DNA of 64,000 nucleotides from Cryptomeria japonica (lineage: Eukaryota; Streptophyta; Pinopsida; Cupressales; Cupressaceae), in the NCBI RefSeq assembly GCF_030272615.1, contig NC_081414.1, positions 827,055,396 through 827,119,395 on the forward strand. Direction: 5' to 3'. The translations under genes and the position numbers were made by a program. The stretch's first letter is position 1. The number at the start of each line of letters is the position of its first letter. Of the stretch, positions 35,375 through 46,938 are shown in pieces. A model generated the notes under the pieces. The model was not told the DNA's origin. It saw only the letters and a list, made by a program, of their open reading frames with translations, and did no database searches.

Positions 35375-35965
35375 AGATGTTGAGTGACTAATGCGTGGTG
35401 TGTTGATGTCTGCACAACATGCTAGTGTCCAAATGAATCACACTTGGAAATGATGGGAGACGAGGGAGACACATGACTAACATGAAACAAAAGCTAAAGG
35501 ATATTTGTTGAAAGGTGTCTTGAGCATCCTGAGAGGGAAAAGGATGATGCAAGGGCTGAAGTGAGCCTACTCAAGTGCTAGGGGAGTAGACACCAAAGTG
35601 GAACTACAAAATATGGAGGTCAAATTACAAAGGGGTATGCAATTTTTTACACTACATGGCCTTACCACACTTTGCACCAAAAGGAGCTATAGTCTCAAAA
35701 ATTGCATACCCCTTTGTAGTTTGACCTACATCTATTGTAACCACTTTGGTGTCAATTCCCCTAGCACTTGAGTAGACTCACTTCAGCCCTTGCATTAACC
35801 TTTTTCTTCTAAGGATTCTCGAGACACCCCCTTTCTGGCAGCTCCCTCGTGGCATCAATCTTGTTAGTCGTATCTCTCTCTTTTCTTCTGCTATTTTTGA
35901 AAAAAAATTATTTGGACACTAGCATTTCGTGCTGGTGTCTACGCATCGCACATTCATCTTTTGAA
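35375..35965. repeat. 0.6 kb foldback (long inverted repeat)
   Basis: The arms 35514-35648 and 35697-35828 are complementary over about 135 nt at roughly 80-85% by eye (for example GCAAGGGCTGAAGTGAG with CTCACTTCAGCCCTTGC, and AAAGGGGTATGCAATTTTT with its complement). The loop is about 48 nt. Pairing resumes further out: TGCTAGTGTCCAAAT at about 35419-35433 and ATTTGGACACTAGCA at about 35910-35924. No coding capacity. Could be a foldback/MITE-type element or two LTR ends in opposite orientation. Confidence 0.85.
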
Positions 35966-36061
35966 ATCTCAACCTGAATTCAAAATTCCTCTCCACATCT
36001 CTGCTCTATTATTTCTTTGTTGCCTATGTGGTTTGAACATTTTGACTTGGGATTTTATACG

Positions 36062-36879
36062 TGTATACGATGAAAATGGATAACAACAATATTGAAAGGC
36101 TATAAGGAATTCAATCACAAAACCCTAGCCTAACAACAACAAAGATCCACAGTAACATATGAAGATTACCTAAGACAATGCAAATCAAGTGAAATCACAA
36201 AGATTATACCATCACATGTCCAATAGGGTTTGGATCTCCATTCTTCCTATCTCCATTGATCTTGCTTGATATATTTGCTCTCATATTTTATGTGCACAAG
36301 AGCTCAATAAAGAATGGAAATGTGGTTGCAAGTAGGCTTGATTGCATATGCAAGTTCGAAAGCATGGCCGGGGCTAAATGCATAGTGAGGGTAATCAATT
36401 GATTAGGATGCATAGATTGATTAGGGTTGATAATGAAGGAAGTATCCTCTTATATAGAAGACACTATATGAAATGGAGGGATAAGATTGAGAGGTGTAAA
36501 AGATAAATGGTCGGCTATGATTAGAGGGTAGGCAAATAAAATAATAAAATAATGAAAGGGGTAGGTAGTGTAGGAATTAAGAGATGAATGACATGTGTCA
36601 TAGGCAGTAAAGGCCAATGAATTAATTAAATAAATAAATATTTATTTAATTAATAGAAGAAGTGGGATCAATTAAATAAATAAGATATTTATTTAATTTA
36701 GCAAAAGGATAATTTAAATAAATAAATGTATTTATTTAAATGAGAAATAAGGCTAGAAGAGGATAAATGAATTAATTAATTAAATAAAGATTTATTTAAT
36801 TAATAGAAGAATTAGGCTAAAATAATTAAATAAATAAAGATATTTATTTAATTAGAGTGGACAATTTTAGGTGTCTACA
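36062..36879 (-). repeat. Tat-B 3' LTR
   Basis: Same termini as Tat-A LTRs (one difference: TGTATACGATG). Carries an extra CATATGCAAGTTCGAAAG-type stretch near 36346 that is also in the 5' LTR of Tat-B but not in Tat-A, so Tat-A and Tat-B represent two subfamilies. Confidence 0.92.
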
Positions 36880-36893
36880 TTTTGCCCTTCTTT
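36880..36893 (-). other. Tat-B polypurine tract
   Basis: Minus strand AAAGAAGGGCAAAA directly before the 3' LTR, matching Tat-A. Confidence 0.82.
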
Positions 36894-37384
36894 GAGACAA
36901 TGCAGCTTGTCGCGTTGTTTCAAAGAAGATAAGATGAACTAATACAAAGTTGCCCCAAGATGGGAATGATATGCTCCCTCAAGAGATTGGATGAAAATGT
37001 CTTAAAAGATCACAGACAATCTCTCAATAAGAAAGAAAGGCTAGAATGGACTGGTCGAATAGAGTGACAGAGTCAAGGGATAAAGAAGTTTGACTCAGGA
37101 AACTAGGGCTAAGGAAGTCTGTAAGATAGACTAAGAGGGAAAACATCCTCATTGTCATCCACACATCCAAGAGATCAGAGTGCAGAGAGAAAATAGAACA
37201 ACAACAGTCAGTAGTGATGGCATTGGTGCATACATTCAATCGTGTTCGCCGATTTCAGAGGCCAGCAAATGCAGAAGAGTTGGTAGGTACCACAAAACCT
37301 CCTTGTACTTTGTCGCAATAAATGTTGTCATTAATGCATCTTAGGTAGTGCAATAAATGTGCTTTAGGATAATATCAAAAAATG

Positions 37385-37665
37385 TCAAAAATGTGTAGGC
37401 GCATCTGCATTGGTGCTAGGCACATCTAGGTTGGCTAGGCACGTCTGTGTTTGTGCCAGGCACGTCTATGCAGGGAAAAGCATCTGTGCCAAATGCGAGC
37501 GCGTCTGCATTGTGCAAGCGCATTTGTGAAATGTGGGCACGTCTATGCAGGACAGGCATGTCTGTCCAAAACAAAGGCATGTTTGTGTAGTTTAGGCACA
37601 TCTGTGTAGAGCAGATGCATCTGTGCAGTCTTTAACCGTGTTTATATCTTCAAGGCATGTTTGTG
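37385..37665 (+). repeat. Array of degenerate AGGCACGTCTGTG motif, 3' side of Tat-B
   Basis: About a dozen copies of (A)GGCACGTCTGTG with variants GGCGCATCTGCA and GGCATGTTTGTG, spaced 15-30 bp, between PMD exon 1 and the next block. Tat-A keeps only about four weak copies (14728-14815). The reverse complement CACAGACGTGCCT is the motif of the 5' arrays at 49720-49915 and 51130-51390. Confidence 0.82.
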
Positions 37666-37865
37666 TCTTCAAGGTCAAATCGGCAGTTCTATGATGAACA
37701 TACATTGTCGATTGGATAAGCTGCTGAGAGGATACACTCAAGAAGGTCCTCTAGGGAAGACTAGGATAGAAGATAGGGCTAGGATTGACAATTCTATTAT
37801 AGAATATATGTTGCTAGTTAGGAAACTACTCAAGAGGATACACTCAAGCAGAGGCCCTAGGATAA

Positions 37866-38130
37866 GATAAATTGAGGCACTTTGTGATGAACAAGGAGTA
37901 CCAAGACATAGTACTTTGTGATGAACAGGGAGTACCAAAAGAGCAACACTTTATGATGAACAGGGAGTGCAAATATGAGCAACACTTTGTGATGAACAGG
38001 GAGTGCAAAAACACGTAGTACTTTGTGATGAACAGGGAGTACCACTAGGATCAAAAGCAACACTTTGTGATGAATAGTGAGTGTCAGTAGGATAGATAGC
38101 AACACTTTGTGATGAACAATGAGTGTCACT
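37866..38130 (+). repeat. Tandem array of CACTTTGTGATGAACAG units (7 copies)
   Basis: Seven copies of ACTTTGTGATGAACAGGGAG with spacers of 14-28 bp, in the same position as the six-copy array of Tat-A. Confidence 0.92.
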
Positions 38131-39975
38131 TGGACTAACATGATTGATTTGCATGACTGCAGGAGTATTTGCCTATGCTGGAGTCACGGGAGAGATTCCC
38201 ATCGACTCAGAGGTTACGACCAGAGCTGACATTCGAGGATAGGGCTGCTATTGAGGTTATGGGTCTGAGATATATTCTATATGTGCCTGAGTTTTGGATG
38301 AACATGGATTTGCTGACTGCACTTGTTGAGAGGTCGTACTTAGAGACATGCACTTTTCATTTGCCTATGGGTGAGATAACAGTCACCGTAGAGGATGTGT
38401 ACAGGATACTGTGGATACCGATCAATGGGGAGTTGATTCCTTATGATCAAGATGGAGATAGGGAGGCATTGAGATGAGTGTTCTGGGATCCAAGACTGGA
38501 GATGAGGGTTGGACATGTGGCTTGGGACACGATGATAGCAATAGGGCTGGTGCTACCAACAGTGCTAGGAGGAGTGATCAGTGGGTTCCTATGTCTAGAC
38601 AGGGTGACACAAGGGTTGGCTATGGGCTAGGGGAGCACCCTGGAGATACTGGTGACACAACATACTAGATATGCCTAGGGACCATGCGTGTTGGCACATT
38701 TATATTATGAGCTCCATCAGTTCGCCTACCATGGATCTGTAGGATTGGGCTGCGGAGTTACATTGTTACAGGTATGGGCATATGAGCATCTGTCAGTCAC
38801 ACGACCAATACATTTCAGAGGCTAGGTTCATGGACGCAGTTTTGTTCATTTATATGATATGATTAACTCACAACCACGGATTGGTAGGTTGGAGCACTGG
38901 CATCGAGTGATCGATGAGATTGACACTGTGATATGGAGGCCATAATGAGAGTGCAAGTAGTGGGAGGATGATGCAGTGGATCTACCCTATACCTTTAGGA
39001 CTAGATATCTGATTAAGTGGACACCCTATGTACTGGAGAGGCAGTTAGTAGATAGGGTATGCAGGCAATTTGGTAGGATCTAGTGGATGCCATGGTGTTC
39101 CAGTATGTATGCATGGACAGTGTGAGACCAGGCACACTTTGGGCCACTGTTGTCATATGATCAGGTCGTGATGCAGCTGGTAGAGATGGTGTCCATGCCA
39201 TGGGATACGTGGCTTGAGATTAAAGATATGGGGATGGCAGAGGGGATGAGGATGATGATGGAGATGGTGGGGGTAGAGGCCAATGGAAGAGGCGAAGTGC
39301 AGTTGCAGAGAGGAGAGTGGCTCCACGGAGAGAGGGTGGGGAGGAGAGACAAGCTTGGGTGGTGAGGGGTCATGGTGGATTGCCATTATAGATGCCAGCG
39401 ACATAGGGTCCTAGACAGGTGCAGGGATAGGGATAGAGGTAGGTACAGGTACAGGCATAGGCGCAGGCACAGGCACAACCACCAGTGCAGGGGGAGCCAT
39501 AGGCATACGGGGCAGAGGAGGAGGAGGATGAGCTATTTGAGCTGAGGGAGATCTACCAAGGATAGGCAGATGAGATCCAGGATCTGGAGAGAGAGACAAC
39601 TAGGCTTAAGAGATAGCTAAGGGATACTTAGTGGGAGTAGGATCAGGCTATCCAGTGCTACACTGAGGCTGAGACAACACTGAGGGCTGGGAGGTAGGCA
39701 ACAAAGGACACAGGGGTTGGATACACCTATGTTATGTGGGCGAGGGAGGAGATAGGTTATTGGTGAGACCTATACTATGAGGCAGTGCCACCAGAGCAAT
39801 AGGTGAGGAGCTTCTGCAGACCATCATGGATAGCGACGACTACTAGAGGGAGTCAGAGGAGACAAGCATCCAGCGGTGGGGTTATGGGTCTGCTACCACC
39901 ACCAAATAGAGGGGGCAGGAGAGATGATCCTAGGGTGGGTTATTCTAGGGCTTAAACTCTATCGAGGGGAGACAA

Positions 39976-41740
39976 GTCTAAGGGAGGGAGTTCATCATAG
40001 CCATAGAGGGCTCTCTATGTATCAGTTTTGTACCATTTTGTATTATGATGTAGACACCTTTGGGTGGCTATAGCCATATGATTTTGACATCATTGTATCA
40101 AGATACTTTTGATTATATATATATATATATATGAGATGACTCACCTTTGTGGCAGCTATATGCATGTGTACCTATGTGATGCTTATGTTCCTATGATGTA
40201 TGTTTCTATGTGATGAGATGTTTCATGATGTATGTTTCTATATGATGCTTATGATATGGATGCAAATATGTACATAATGAAATTCAATATTTTTGAATTT
40301 TTATGTTGTTAATGTGTTATGTATGATGCAAATGTGAATGTGTGAAATGCATATAAATATGATAATGCAAATGTAAAATGTGCTAATATGTGTTGTGTGC
40401 ATGATGTGATGCAATTGTGATATCTATATATATGTATGAAATGCTTATATGTGGTAATGCAGGTGCAAACTACATGAAATGCAAATGTTTTTGGTGTGTC
40501 ATTATACTCAGTCGTGTGATGGCAGGCTACACAGACTCAGGAAGGATGATGAAAGTCAATCAAGAATGAGGGATGGAAGATAGAAGATATGAAAGTGAAA
40601 GAGCTTCTTGTGCATTATCATCATTGAGCTTTATTATGGCAAGTAGGTTATGACAATTGAGGCATATGTTTGACCCAGAAAGTCATTGTACCTGTTTGCA
40701 TGGAGATAAGACAGTCACAAACAAGGAATGCCCCAGTTCACACTAGACTCCCAGTGTCCTCGTATCCTTGGAGAAGTCATAGCATTACTAAGAGACAATC
40801 CACAAACAGCAAAGAAAAATAGGTGATGATACCCCATCCTCACCTTTCTATTCAAAGACATCCTGGAGATAGAATCCCTAGTCAGAGACATCCCGGAAAA
40901 GATAAAAGACATGTCAGCAAAAAGATAAAATCAAAAGAAAACCAAGACTCGACACCAACATCCACTGTAGTTCTCAAGTTTAGTGTCTCTTGTCACTTGT
41001 ATAAGTCTTATTTGATTGTGGTCACAATGTTTACTTTCACAAAAAGGATAGATAGCACTGAACCATAATGTTGTCTGAGTCTGTTGAAAGATTTGATTTG
41101 TTCAAGTCCATTGTTACTGCTATGTCCCATCTGAAACTGACTGAATCCATGCAACTGATAATTTATTATGGAGAAGACAGAACTTTATTGCGGATCTATG
41201 ATGCAAGTGTTTCTTTATTATGGATTGTACGTGGATAGACTGAAGAAAATTTGGAAGAAACTATACTCCTCTGAATGTGTGATGTTCTTAGTTCCACACC
41301 CATCACTAGACGTAGGATTTTCCTTAGCCACAGATAGGAGATGATTTATTATGGATGGAAAGGGATGAAAAGGGAGGTTTATTATGAATGGCTAACCAAT
41401 CTTAGGTAGATCAATAACAAGCCATGATGGGAATGGGTAAGTTTGTTATGAATGAATAGGTCGTGAGTGTGTGCAAAGTGAAATGATGAAAGGAATCCTG
41501 AAGGAGGGAGGAGCAATGTCTCTACACATGGTGCTGGTGACCTAGTTTTCACCATGGTACTTGCCTAGGGCACCACTGAAGTGGTTTTCACCATTGGACG
41601 AAATGTTTTTTTTTTGTTGTCACAAGGCGCCTGTTTGCCAGGTTTTCACCAAAAAATGATTTTTTATTTTTTATGATTTTTATTTTTTTGTCTTTTTGAA
41701 TTTTTTGATTTTTTTGTATTTTTGAATTAGGATACTCTGA
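39976..41740. other. Tat-B spacer between PMD remnant and integrase
   Basis: Homologous to 15837-17540 of Tat-A. Includes a TA microsatellite (40114-40131) and a degenerate TATGTGATG/GATGCAAATGTG array (40160-40480). T-rich near 41600-41725. No gene recognised. Confidence 0.6.
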
Positions 41741-41744
41741 AGAG

Positions 41745-42810
41745 CTATGTGTAAAACCTGTGAAGAAGCATGCTGTTAATAGGATCCTCCAAAGGTGCAA
41801 CCTCTATGGTTGAGACTTGATATGCACCAGATCCATATGTTGTTGTGATGATGTAAGGACCAAGCCAATTTGGTTCAAACTTGCCCTTCTTCTCTCTGTC
41901 TTGCTGATTTCTAGGATTTTCTCTAAGAACCAAGTCACCTACCTCAAATGTATGAAGATTCACTTTATGATTGTAGCTGCGACTCATTCGTTGTTGATAA
42001 GTCTTGAGATGATTAAAAACAGTTTGTCTTCGTTCATCCAATAGTTCAAGTTCTTGTAAGCGAGAGACCATGTAGTCTTCATCACTAATAATGTTTTACA
42101 AAGAGAGTCATAAAGAGGGTAACTTGACCTCAATAGGCAAGATAGATTCAATACCATAGACAAGTGAATAGGGTGTAGCTTTGATAGGTGTGCGGATGCT
42201 TGTGTGGTAAGCCCAATTACGGCCAGCGTCGTCGACTGTCTTTTTCAAGATTTTAAGGATTGTTTTATTAGACGCCTCAACTTGACCATTACCTTAGGGA
42301 TAATAAGGTGTGGAAAAATGATGGGTAATATGGAAGCGGTCATAGAGTTCACAAACATCCTGATTTTTGAAGGGAGGCCCATTATCAATGATGATGGAAA
42401 CAAGAATACCGTATCGACAAATGATATAGTTGAGAATGAATGTAGCAATTTGTTTTCTAGTGACTTGTGTGAGAGGCACGACTTCGATCCATTTTGTGAA
42501 ATACTCTATGACAATGATGATGAATTTATGACCATTGGAAGATGGAGGCTGAATCTTGCCTATGAGATCAAGTCCCCACTGACAAAAGGGCCAAGGAGTC
42601 GCAATTGGCTAAAGTTCTTGCGCTGGCGCATGGGTGAGGTCTCCATGAAGTTGACACTGCTTACATTTCTTGACAAACTGATATGAATCTTTTTCCATAT
42701 TGGGCCAGTAATATCCAGTCCTGATGAGTTTCTTGGCTAAGGTAGGACCACTAGAATGTGGACCACATATCCCTTCATGTACTTCATGTAATGCAATCTG
42801 AGCTTCGTCA
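41745..42810 (-). pseudogene. Tat-B integrase
   Basis: From the right: HHCC zinc finger (HEGICGPHSSGP ... KKCKQCQLH) around 42670-42795; catalytic core with WGLDLIGKI (first Asp), IIDNGPPFKNQ (second Asp) around 42370, and the Glu in a NGQVEAS-like stretch reached after a one-base frameshift near 42295. C-terminal region RMSRSYNHKVNLHTFEVGDL, KFEPNWLGPYIITTTYGSG, ending LLHRFYT. The enzyme would insert element cDNA. Frameshifts near 42295 and 42100 make it inactive, although all catalytic residues can be found. Confidence 0.85.
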
Positions 42811-43553
42811 CTTTCTAAACATCTAAGAAGAGTGTCATTTAGACCTTGAAGGTATAGGATATCGGCTAAAATGACATATCAAGAAGATTGGCAAATGAAA
42901 GTGCGACGTTGGTTATTAGATAGGTCAAGAGGAAGGGTATTGTCTCGAAGGTATGTGAAAATGGAACCATATAACTGGGACTCAGGACTGACAACACATA
43001 TCATCTCAGTAGGAGTGATTTCATATGAGGGAACCAAAAGGTTATCCACCAAGAACTCATAGCGGGTCTCATTCAGTGGTAGATCAATTAGTGAAGCAAT
43101 TGTAGCCATGGCATTCGTAGCTCGATTCTGCTCTCTGGGTATCTGCTCAAAGTCTATCTTCATGAAATGTTGTTTCAGGTCATCCACCATTCTTTTGTAA
43201 GGCATTAATTTATCATCGTTTGTTTGGTAGTCATTAGCTGCTTGATGAATTACAAGTTGAGAGTCCCCAAAAACACGAAGTTCCTGGATCTTCCACTGAA
43301 CTGCAATCCGTAATCCAATTGTTAATGCCTCATATTCTGCTATGTTATTAGTGGAGGGAAATGATAATCGATATGATTTTGGTATAGAATCCCCTTGAGG
43401 AGTTATGAAAAGGATGCCAGCTCCTGCCCCATGCTGTGTGTATGAGCCATCAAAGTATAGTTGCCAAGGCTTTGCATGTGACACTATTAAAATGGATTCA
43501 TCTAGAAATTCTGAAATTAGAGGAACATCATCTAACATGGGAGCATCTGCTAA
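42811..43553 (-). pseudogene. Tat-B second RNase H (archaeal-type)
   Basis: Open frame 43538-42879: WQLYFDGSYTQHGAGAGILF (first Asp), NNIAEYEALTIGLRIA (Glu), RVFGDSQLVIHQAAND (second Asp) and IPREQNRATNAMATIASL, where the last Asp of N-x-x-A-D is replaced by Asn (TNAMA). Otherwise typical of the extra RNase H of Tat elements. The tail leads to the integrase zinc finger. The change in the last catalytic position may reduce activity. Confidence 0.85.
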
Positions 43554-44078
43554 CTAATCTATGGTAGCTTGTCCTTTTATTGCTAATCTGTCCACATACT
43601 CGATGTTGAATTCACTCAGGAGCATCACCCATTTGGTTAGTCACCCAGTAAGTGTTGCTTTATTAAGAAGGTATTTCAATAGATTGATCCTTGCAACCAA
43701 CTTAGTCTTACGAGTTAGCATGTACTGTCATAATTTCTACGAAGCAAAGACCACAATGAGACATGAACACTCAATTGGTGTGTAGTTTAGCTCATATCCC
43801 ACCAGTGTGCGACTGATATAGTATACTGCCTTTTCTTTGCCCTCAACAACTTATTGTGCTAAGAGTGCCCCCAATGATGTTGAAGTAGCTGATATGTATA
43901 GTAATAGAGGTTGGTCTGGAACTGGTGGCATCAAAACTGGTGGATTCAGAAGATAATCTTTGAGTGTCTAGAAAGCTCGCTGACAATTATCATCCCATTT
44001 GAATTTGATGTTTTTATGTAGCAAGTGCTGAAAAGGATTACACTTATCTACAAGTTATGCTATGAATCTTTGTATGGA
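43554..44078 (-). pseudogene. Tat-B native RNase H, degraded
   Basis: Reads through several stops: KFKWDDNCQRAF, LLLYISATSTSLGALLAQ (the first Asp position reads Ser), EKAVYYISRTLVGYELNYTP and LSEFNIEYV. This is the RNase H normally fused to gypsy reverse transcriptase. Stops at about 43560, 43730 and 43855 and loss of catalytic residues show decay, in contrast to the open second RNase H. Confidence 0.75.
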
Positions 44079-44885
44079 CTAGAGTCTCCCTTGCAAAGAT
44101 TGAAGTTGACTGATATTTCTTGGTGGTTGCATCTCTAGGATGGCCTTGACTTTTGTTGGATTGGCTTCGATTCCTCTTTTTGATACAATGAATCCCAGGA
44201 GCTTCCTGGAGGTTACTCCAAAGACACATTTCTTGGGGTTTAATCTTACTTTATACTTTTCCAACTGATCAAAGAAGATTGAAAGTATGTCCAAATGTGT
44301 ATCTCTATCTATTGATTTACCCAAGAGGTCATCAACATAATCTTCCATAGTCACATGCATGAGATCATGAAAGATAGTAGTCATGTCTCTTTGATATGTA
44401 GCACCTACATTTTTTAGCCCAAAGGGCATGACATTCCAACAGAAAGCTCCCCAAGGACAAGTGAATGTTGTTTTGTGCTGATCCTCGAATGCGATTTTTA
44501 TTTGATTATAACCAAAGAATCCATCCATCAAAGATAACATCGCATGACCTACGGTGAGATCGACAATCAAGTCAATATTTGGTAATGGAAAATCATCCTT
44601 AGGACAAGCTTTGTTGATGTCTCTAAAATCTGTACGTATTCTGATACTACGATCTAGTTTACTAATAGGCACTAAGTTGGAGATCCATTCAGGATAATCA
44701 ATTGGGCATATGAATCCAACATCCAATAATTTCTCAAGCTTTGCTTTGACTAATAATGCCACTTGTGGATGCATCTTTCTTAATTTTTGTTTAACTAGTT
44801 TTGCCCCCAGTTTAACTATCAAATGATGCATTACCAAATCTGGATCCAATCTAGGCATATCAACGTATGACCATGCAAATTTGAT
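44079..44885 (-). pseudogene. Tat-B reverse transcriptase
   Basis: Open over 259 codons (44858-44079): LEKLLDVGFICPIDYPEWIS, RIRTDFRDINKACPKDDFPL, LSLMDGFFGYNQIKIAFEDQ, CWNVMPFGLKNVGATYQRDM and the catalytic YVDD in MEDYVDDLLGK; then KCVFGVTSRKLLGFIVSKRG. All seven palm/finger blocks are present and the YVDD is intact. A TGA separates it from the upstream spacer near 44886. Synthesises element cDNA from genomic RNA. This is the best-preserved enzyme domain of the window's retroelements. Confidence 0.9.
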
Positions 44886-44888
44886 TTG

Positions 44889-46260
44889 TCATTTTGTGAA
44901 GAAACTTATGAATTTTGACCTTTTTGACTCTATCAAAGATTGAGCCAGGAATATGTTGTGTGGAACTTCTTCTATGCCAATGTTTGTTTTGATAGTCTCC
45001 TCTATAGACATGGATGACTTTTCCTCATATGATGCTAGGAGAATGTCGAGCCTTCCATCTTCGGGTGCCTCAGAGAGGTTTTTGCCCTTAGATATGTCCT
45101 TTCTTTTTACTTTTTTGGGGTCAGACAGCGCCACAATGTGGTTTTCACCATAAGACCCTTGGTTTGTTTTTATTTTTATATTTTTGCAACGAGAAGGCTT
45201 GACACCCTCACCAAAATATGCCACAGTATTGAGTTCTATAGTGTATCCTGCTTTATGGTCCCCAGGGGGAAGATCATCTCATATGCCAAGATAGTCAATA
45301 AAAGCTTCATCATTTTGGAATGTGTCAAACTATGCAGGTCCTTCATGGTCCCAGTCAATAAGCTGGTGGTGAACAAGGGGAAGGCCTTTGATGTCTTCGA
45401 AGTTAGTGGGGCTAAGAGTGAAGATGCAGTTATATTCAGGTATGTTGAGGTAGTTATCAAGGTCATCATTGGCACTCTCCTCATCAGTCTTGATCATGAA
45501 CGAATCCAAATTATCATCACTAGTAGCGCATTCTGGGACAGGTGTTCTCATTCTATGTAATTTCAACCTAGGACCTAGAGGCAAGGACTGTATGGGATCC
45601 TCTGGGGTTGTTTCTCGACCAACTTTTAATTTCTATAAAATTCCTCTTCTTCTGTAGGTTCATCTAGTTCTTTGAATGTCTTGGTGAGCTCACAGTCACT
45701 AGCGGATTTGTCTAAACCCCATTCCCATTCATTGGAGTCTATGGAATAGCAATTCTCTTATTGAATTTTGGCAGCTTTGATTTGTAATGCTTCTTCTGTA
45801 CTTTGAGTGTGGACCTTGGAAGTCATGAAACCAAGTCCCTTCTAGCGTTCCTTTTTGAATGTCAATTTAGGTTGTAAAGGTTCAATGATGCCTTCCTTTC
45901 TTAAGCCAAAAGGGCTTTTGCCATCATATGCAAATTTTTGTAGGATCTTGAACCCTTTGCCATACTTTTCACATGGTATGCTGATGTGATCTTGTGTATC
46001 ATTTTCAGGGTCTTTGTAAAGCATTTTGTATAAGTCTTCCTCTTCTAGTTCACCCCATCTTTGAAAGATAGTAGGGTCCCATTTGAGTATAATGATAGAT
46101 ACCTACTTATTAGGATGTGGTCTTCCATATTCTTTTGGTGAACTCGTGACTTGTTATAAGTACATGGTTTGATTCAAAATGTATTCACCCATGCCCTTGT
46201 CCTGGAATTTGCCTTTAAGCTCACCTTGTTTTGAGGTTGAAGGTTTTAATGATTCAGGAT
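44889..46260 (-). pseudogene. Tat-B protease-RT spacer with G-patch-like part
   Basis: Pieces 45224-44889, 45584-45330 and 46024-45842. The last encodes CEKYGKGFKILQKFAYDGKS followed by PFGLRKEGIIEPLQP, the G-patch pattern seen between protease and reverse transcriptase in many plant gypsy elements. The segment before RT ends ESKRSKFISFFTK, the usual pre-RT helix. Remaining parts are acidic linkers. Several stops. Confidence 0.7.
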
Positions 46261-46393
46261 CAATGTATGCAGAAGAAGGAACAACTTCCCTATTATTTGG
46301 AATGATCATTTTAGTTTTAGGTCTCAAGTTATTGCAGTATATGAATGGATTAGGATCTCCATTAACTGTTATTTCAACTCCATTGTGAGGAAA

Positions 46394-46690
46394 CTAAATG
46401 CATTGGTGGTATGTAGATGGGACTGCCCTCATTTCATGAATCCAAGGATGTCCTAGTAATATATTGTATGTGAGATCTAGGTCTAGGACTTCACAAACCA
46501 CATCCTTCGTAACTGGCCCAACTCTAAGAGGTAAGGTGACTATGCCCTTGGATGAACGTTCTTCATCATCATATGCCTTGATGGTAATTTTATTTGTAGA
46601 ATTCACAGCTTTATCAAAATATCCCAATTGTTTAATAGTGTTCAATGTATAAATGTTTAGACCTGCTCCTCCATCTATCAAGACTCATTT
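46394..46690 (-). pseudogene. Tat-B retropepsin
   Basis: MIDGGAGLNIYTLNTIKQLG, KGIVTLPLRVGPVTKDVV and YNILLGHPWIHEMRAVPS. Catalytic triplet D-G-G and LLGHPW instead of LLGRPW. An in-frame TGA at 46686-46688 is two codons before the frame's first Met, at the same place as in Tat-A (19104-19106). Would cleave gag-pol. A stop follows at about 46394. Confidence 0.8.
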
Positions 46691-46938
46691 TATTCGATGT
46701 TTGTGTATGAAGGCTTCAATGTGTAAAAGTGCATTATGTGGCTGACTTATGGAGGCATCATCGGTTTCTGTGAATGTAAGGGAGTGTGGAATGGAAAGGT
46801 ATCCCACCATGGCTTGAAAATGGTCCACGTTCAAATAAGTAGGAACAGTCGTGTCTCTCAAGATTTTATCAAGAATGGCTTTATGTGCGGGGGATATGCG
46901 TAAGAGCTCAAGGATGAATATGAGCGCGGGTGTCTTCC

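Larger units (their letters stand above)
37217..39975 (+). pseudogene. Antisense plant mobile domain (PMD) gene remnant in Tat-B
   Basis: Longer copy of the gene seen in Tat-A. Exon 1 at 37217-37282 (MALVHTFNRVRRFQRP). Conserved block 37676-37864 (SSMMNIHCRLDKLLRGYTQE, KLLKRIHSSRGPRI). The main block from about 38164: LPMLESRERFPSTQRLRPEL, YILYVPEFWMN, TCTFHLPMGEITVTVEDVYR, IPINGELIPYD; then after TGA at 38475-38477 VGHVAWDT, PTVLGGVISGFLC, LAHLYYELHQFAYH, GCGVTLLQVWAYEHLSVTRP and later FRTRYLIKWTPYVL. These follow the N-to-C order of PMD (MAIN/MAIL1-like) proteins. There are several more stops from 38625 on. The tail region is Arg/Met-rich. It runs opposite to pol. Host PMD proteins take part in silencing and growth; the role in the element is unknown. 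Confidence 0.8.

Noticed and set aside
44079..44885. Integrated pararetrovirus (caulimovirus) as the source of RT
   Set aside because: LTRs, integrase, polypurine tract and second RNase H in Tat-B show an LTR retroelement; no movement or coat protein seen.
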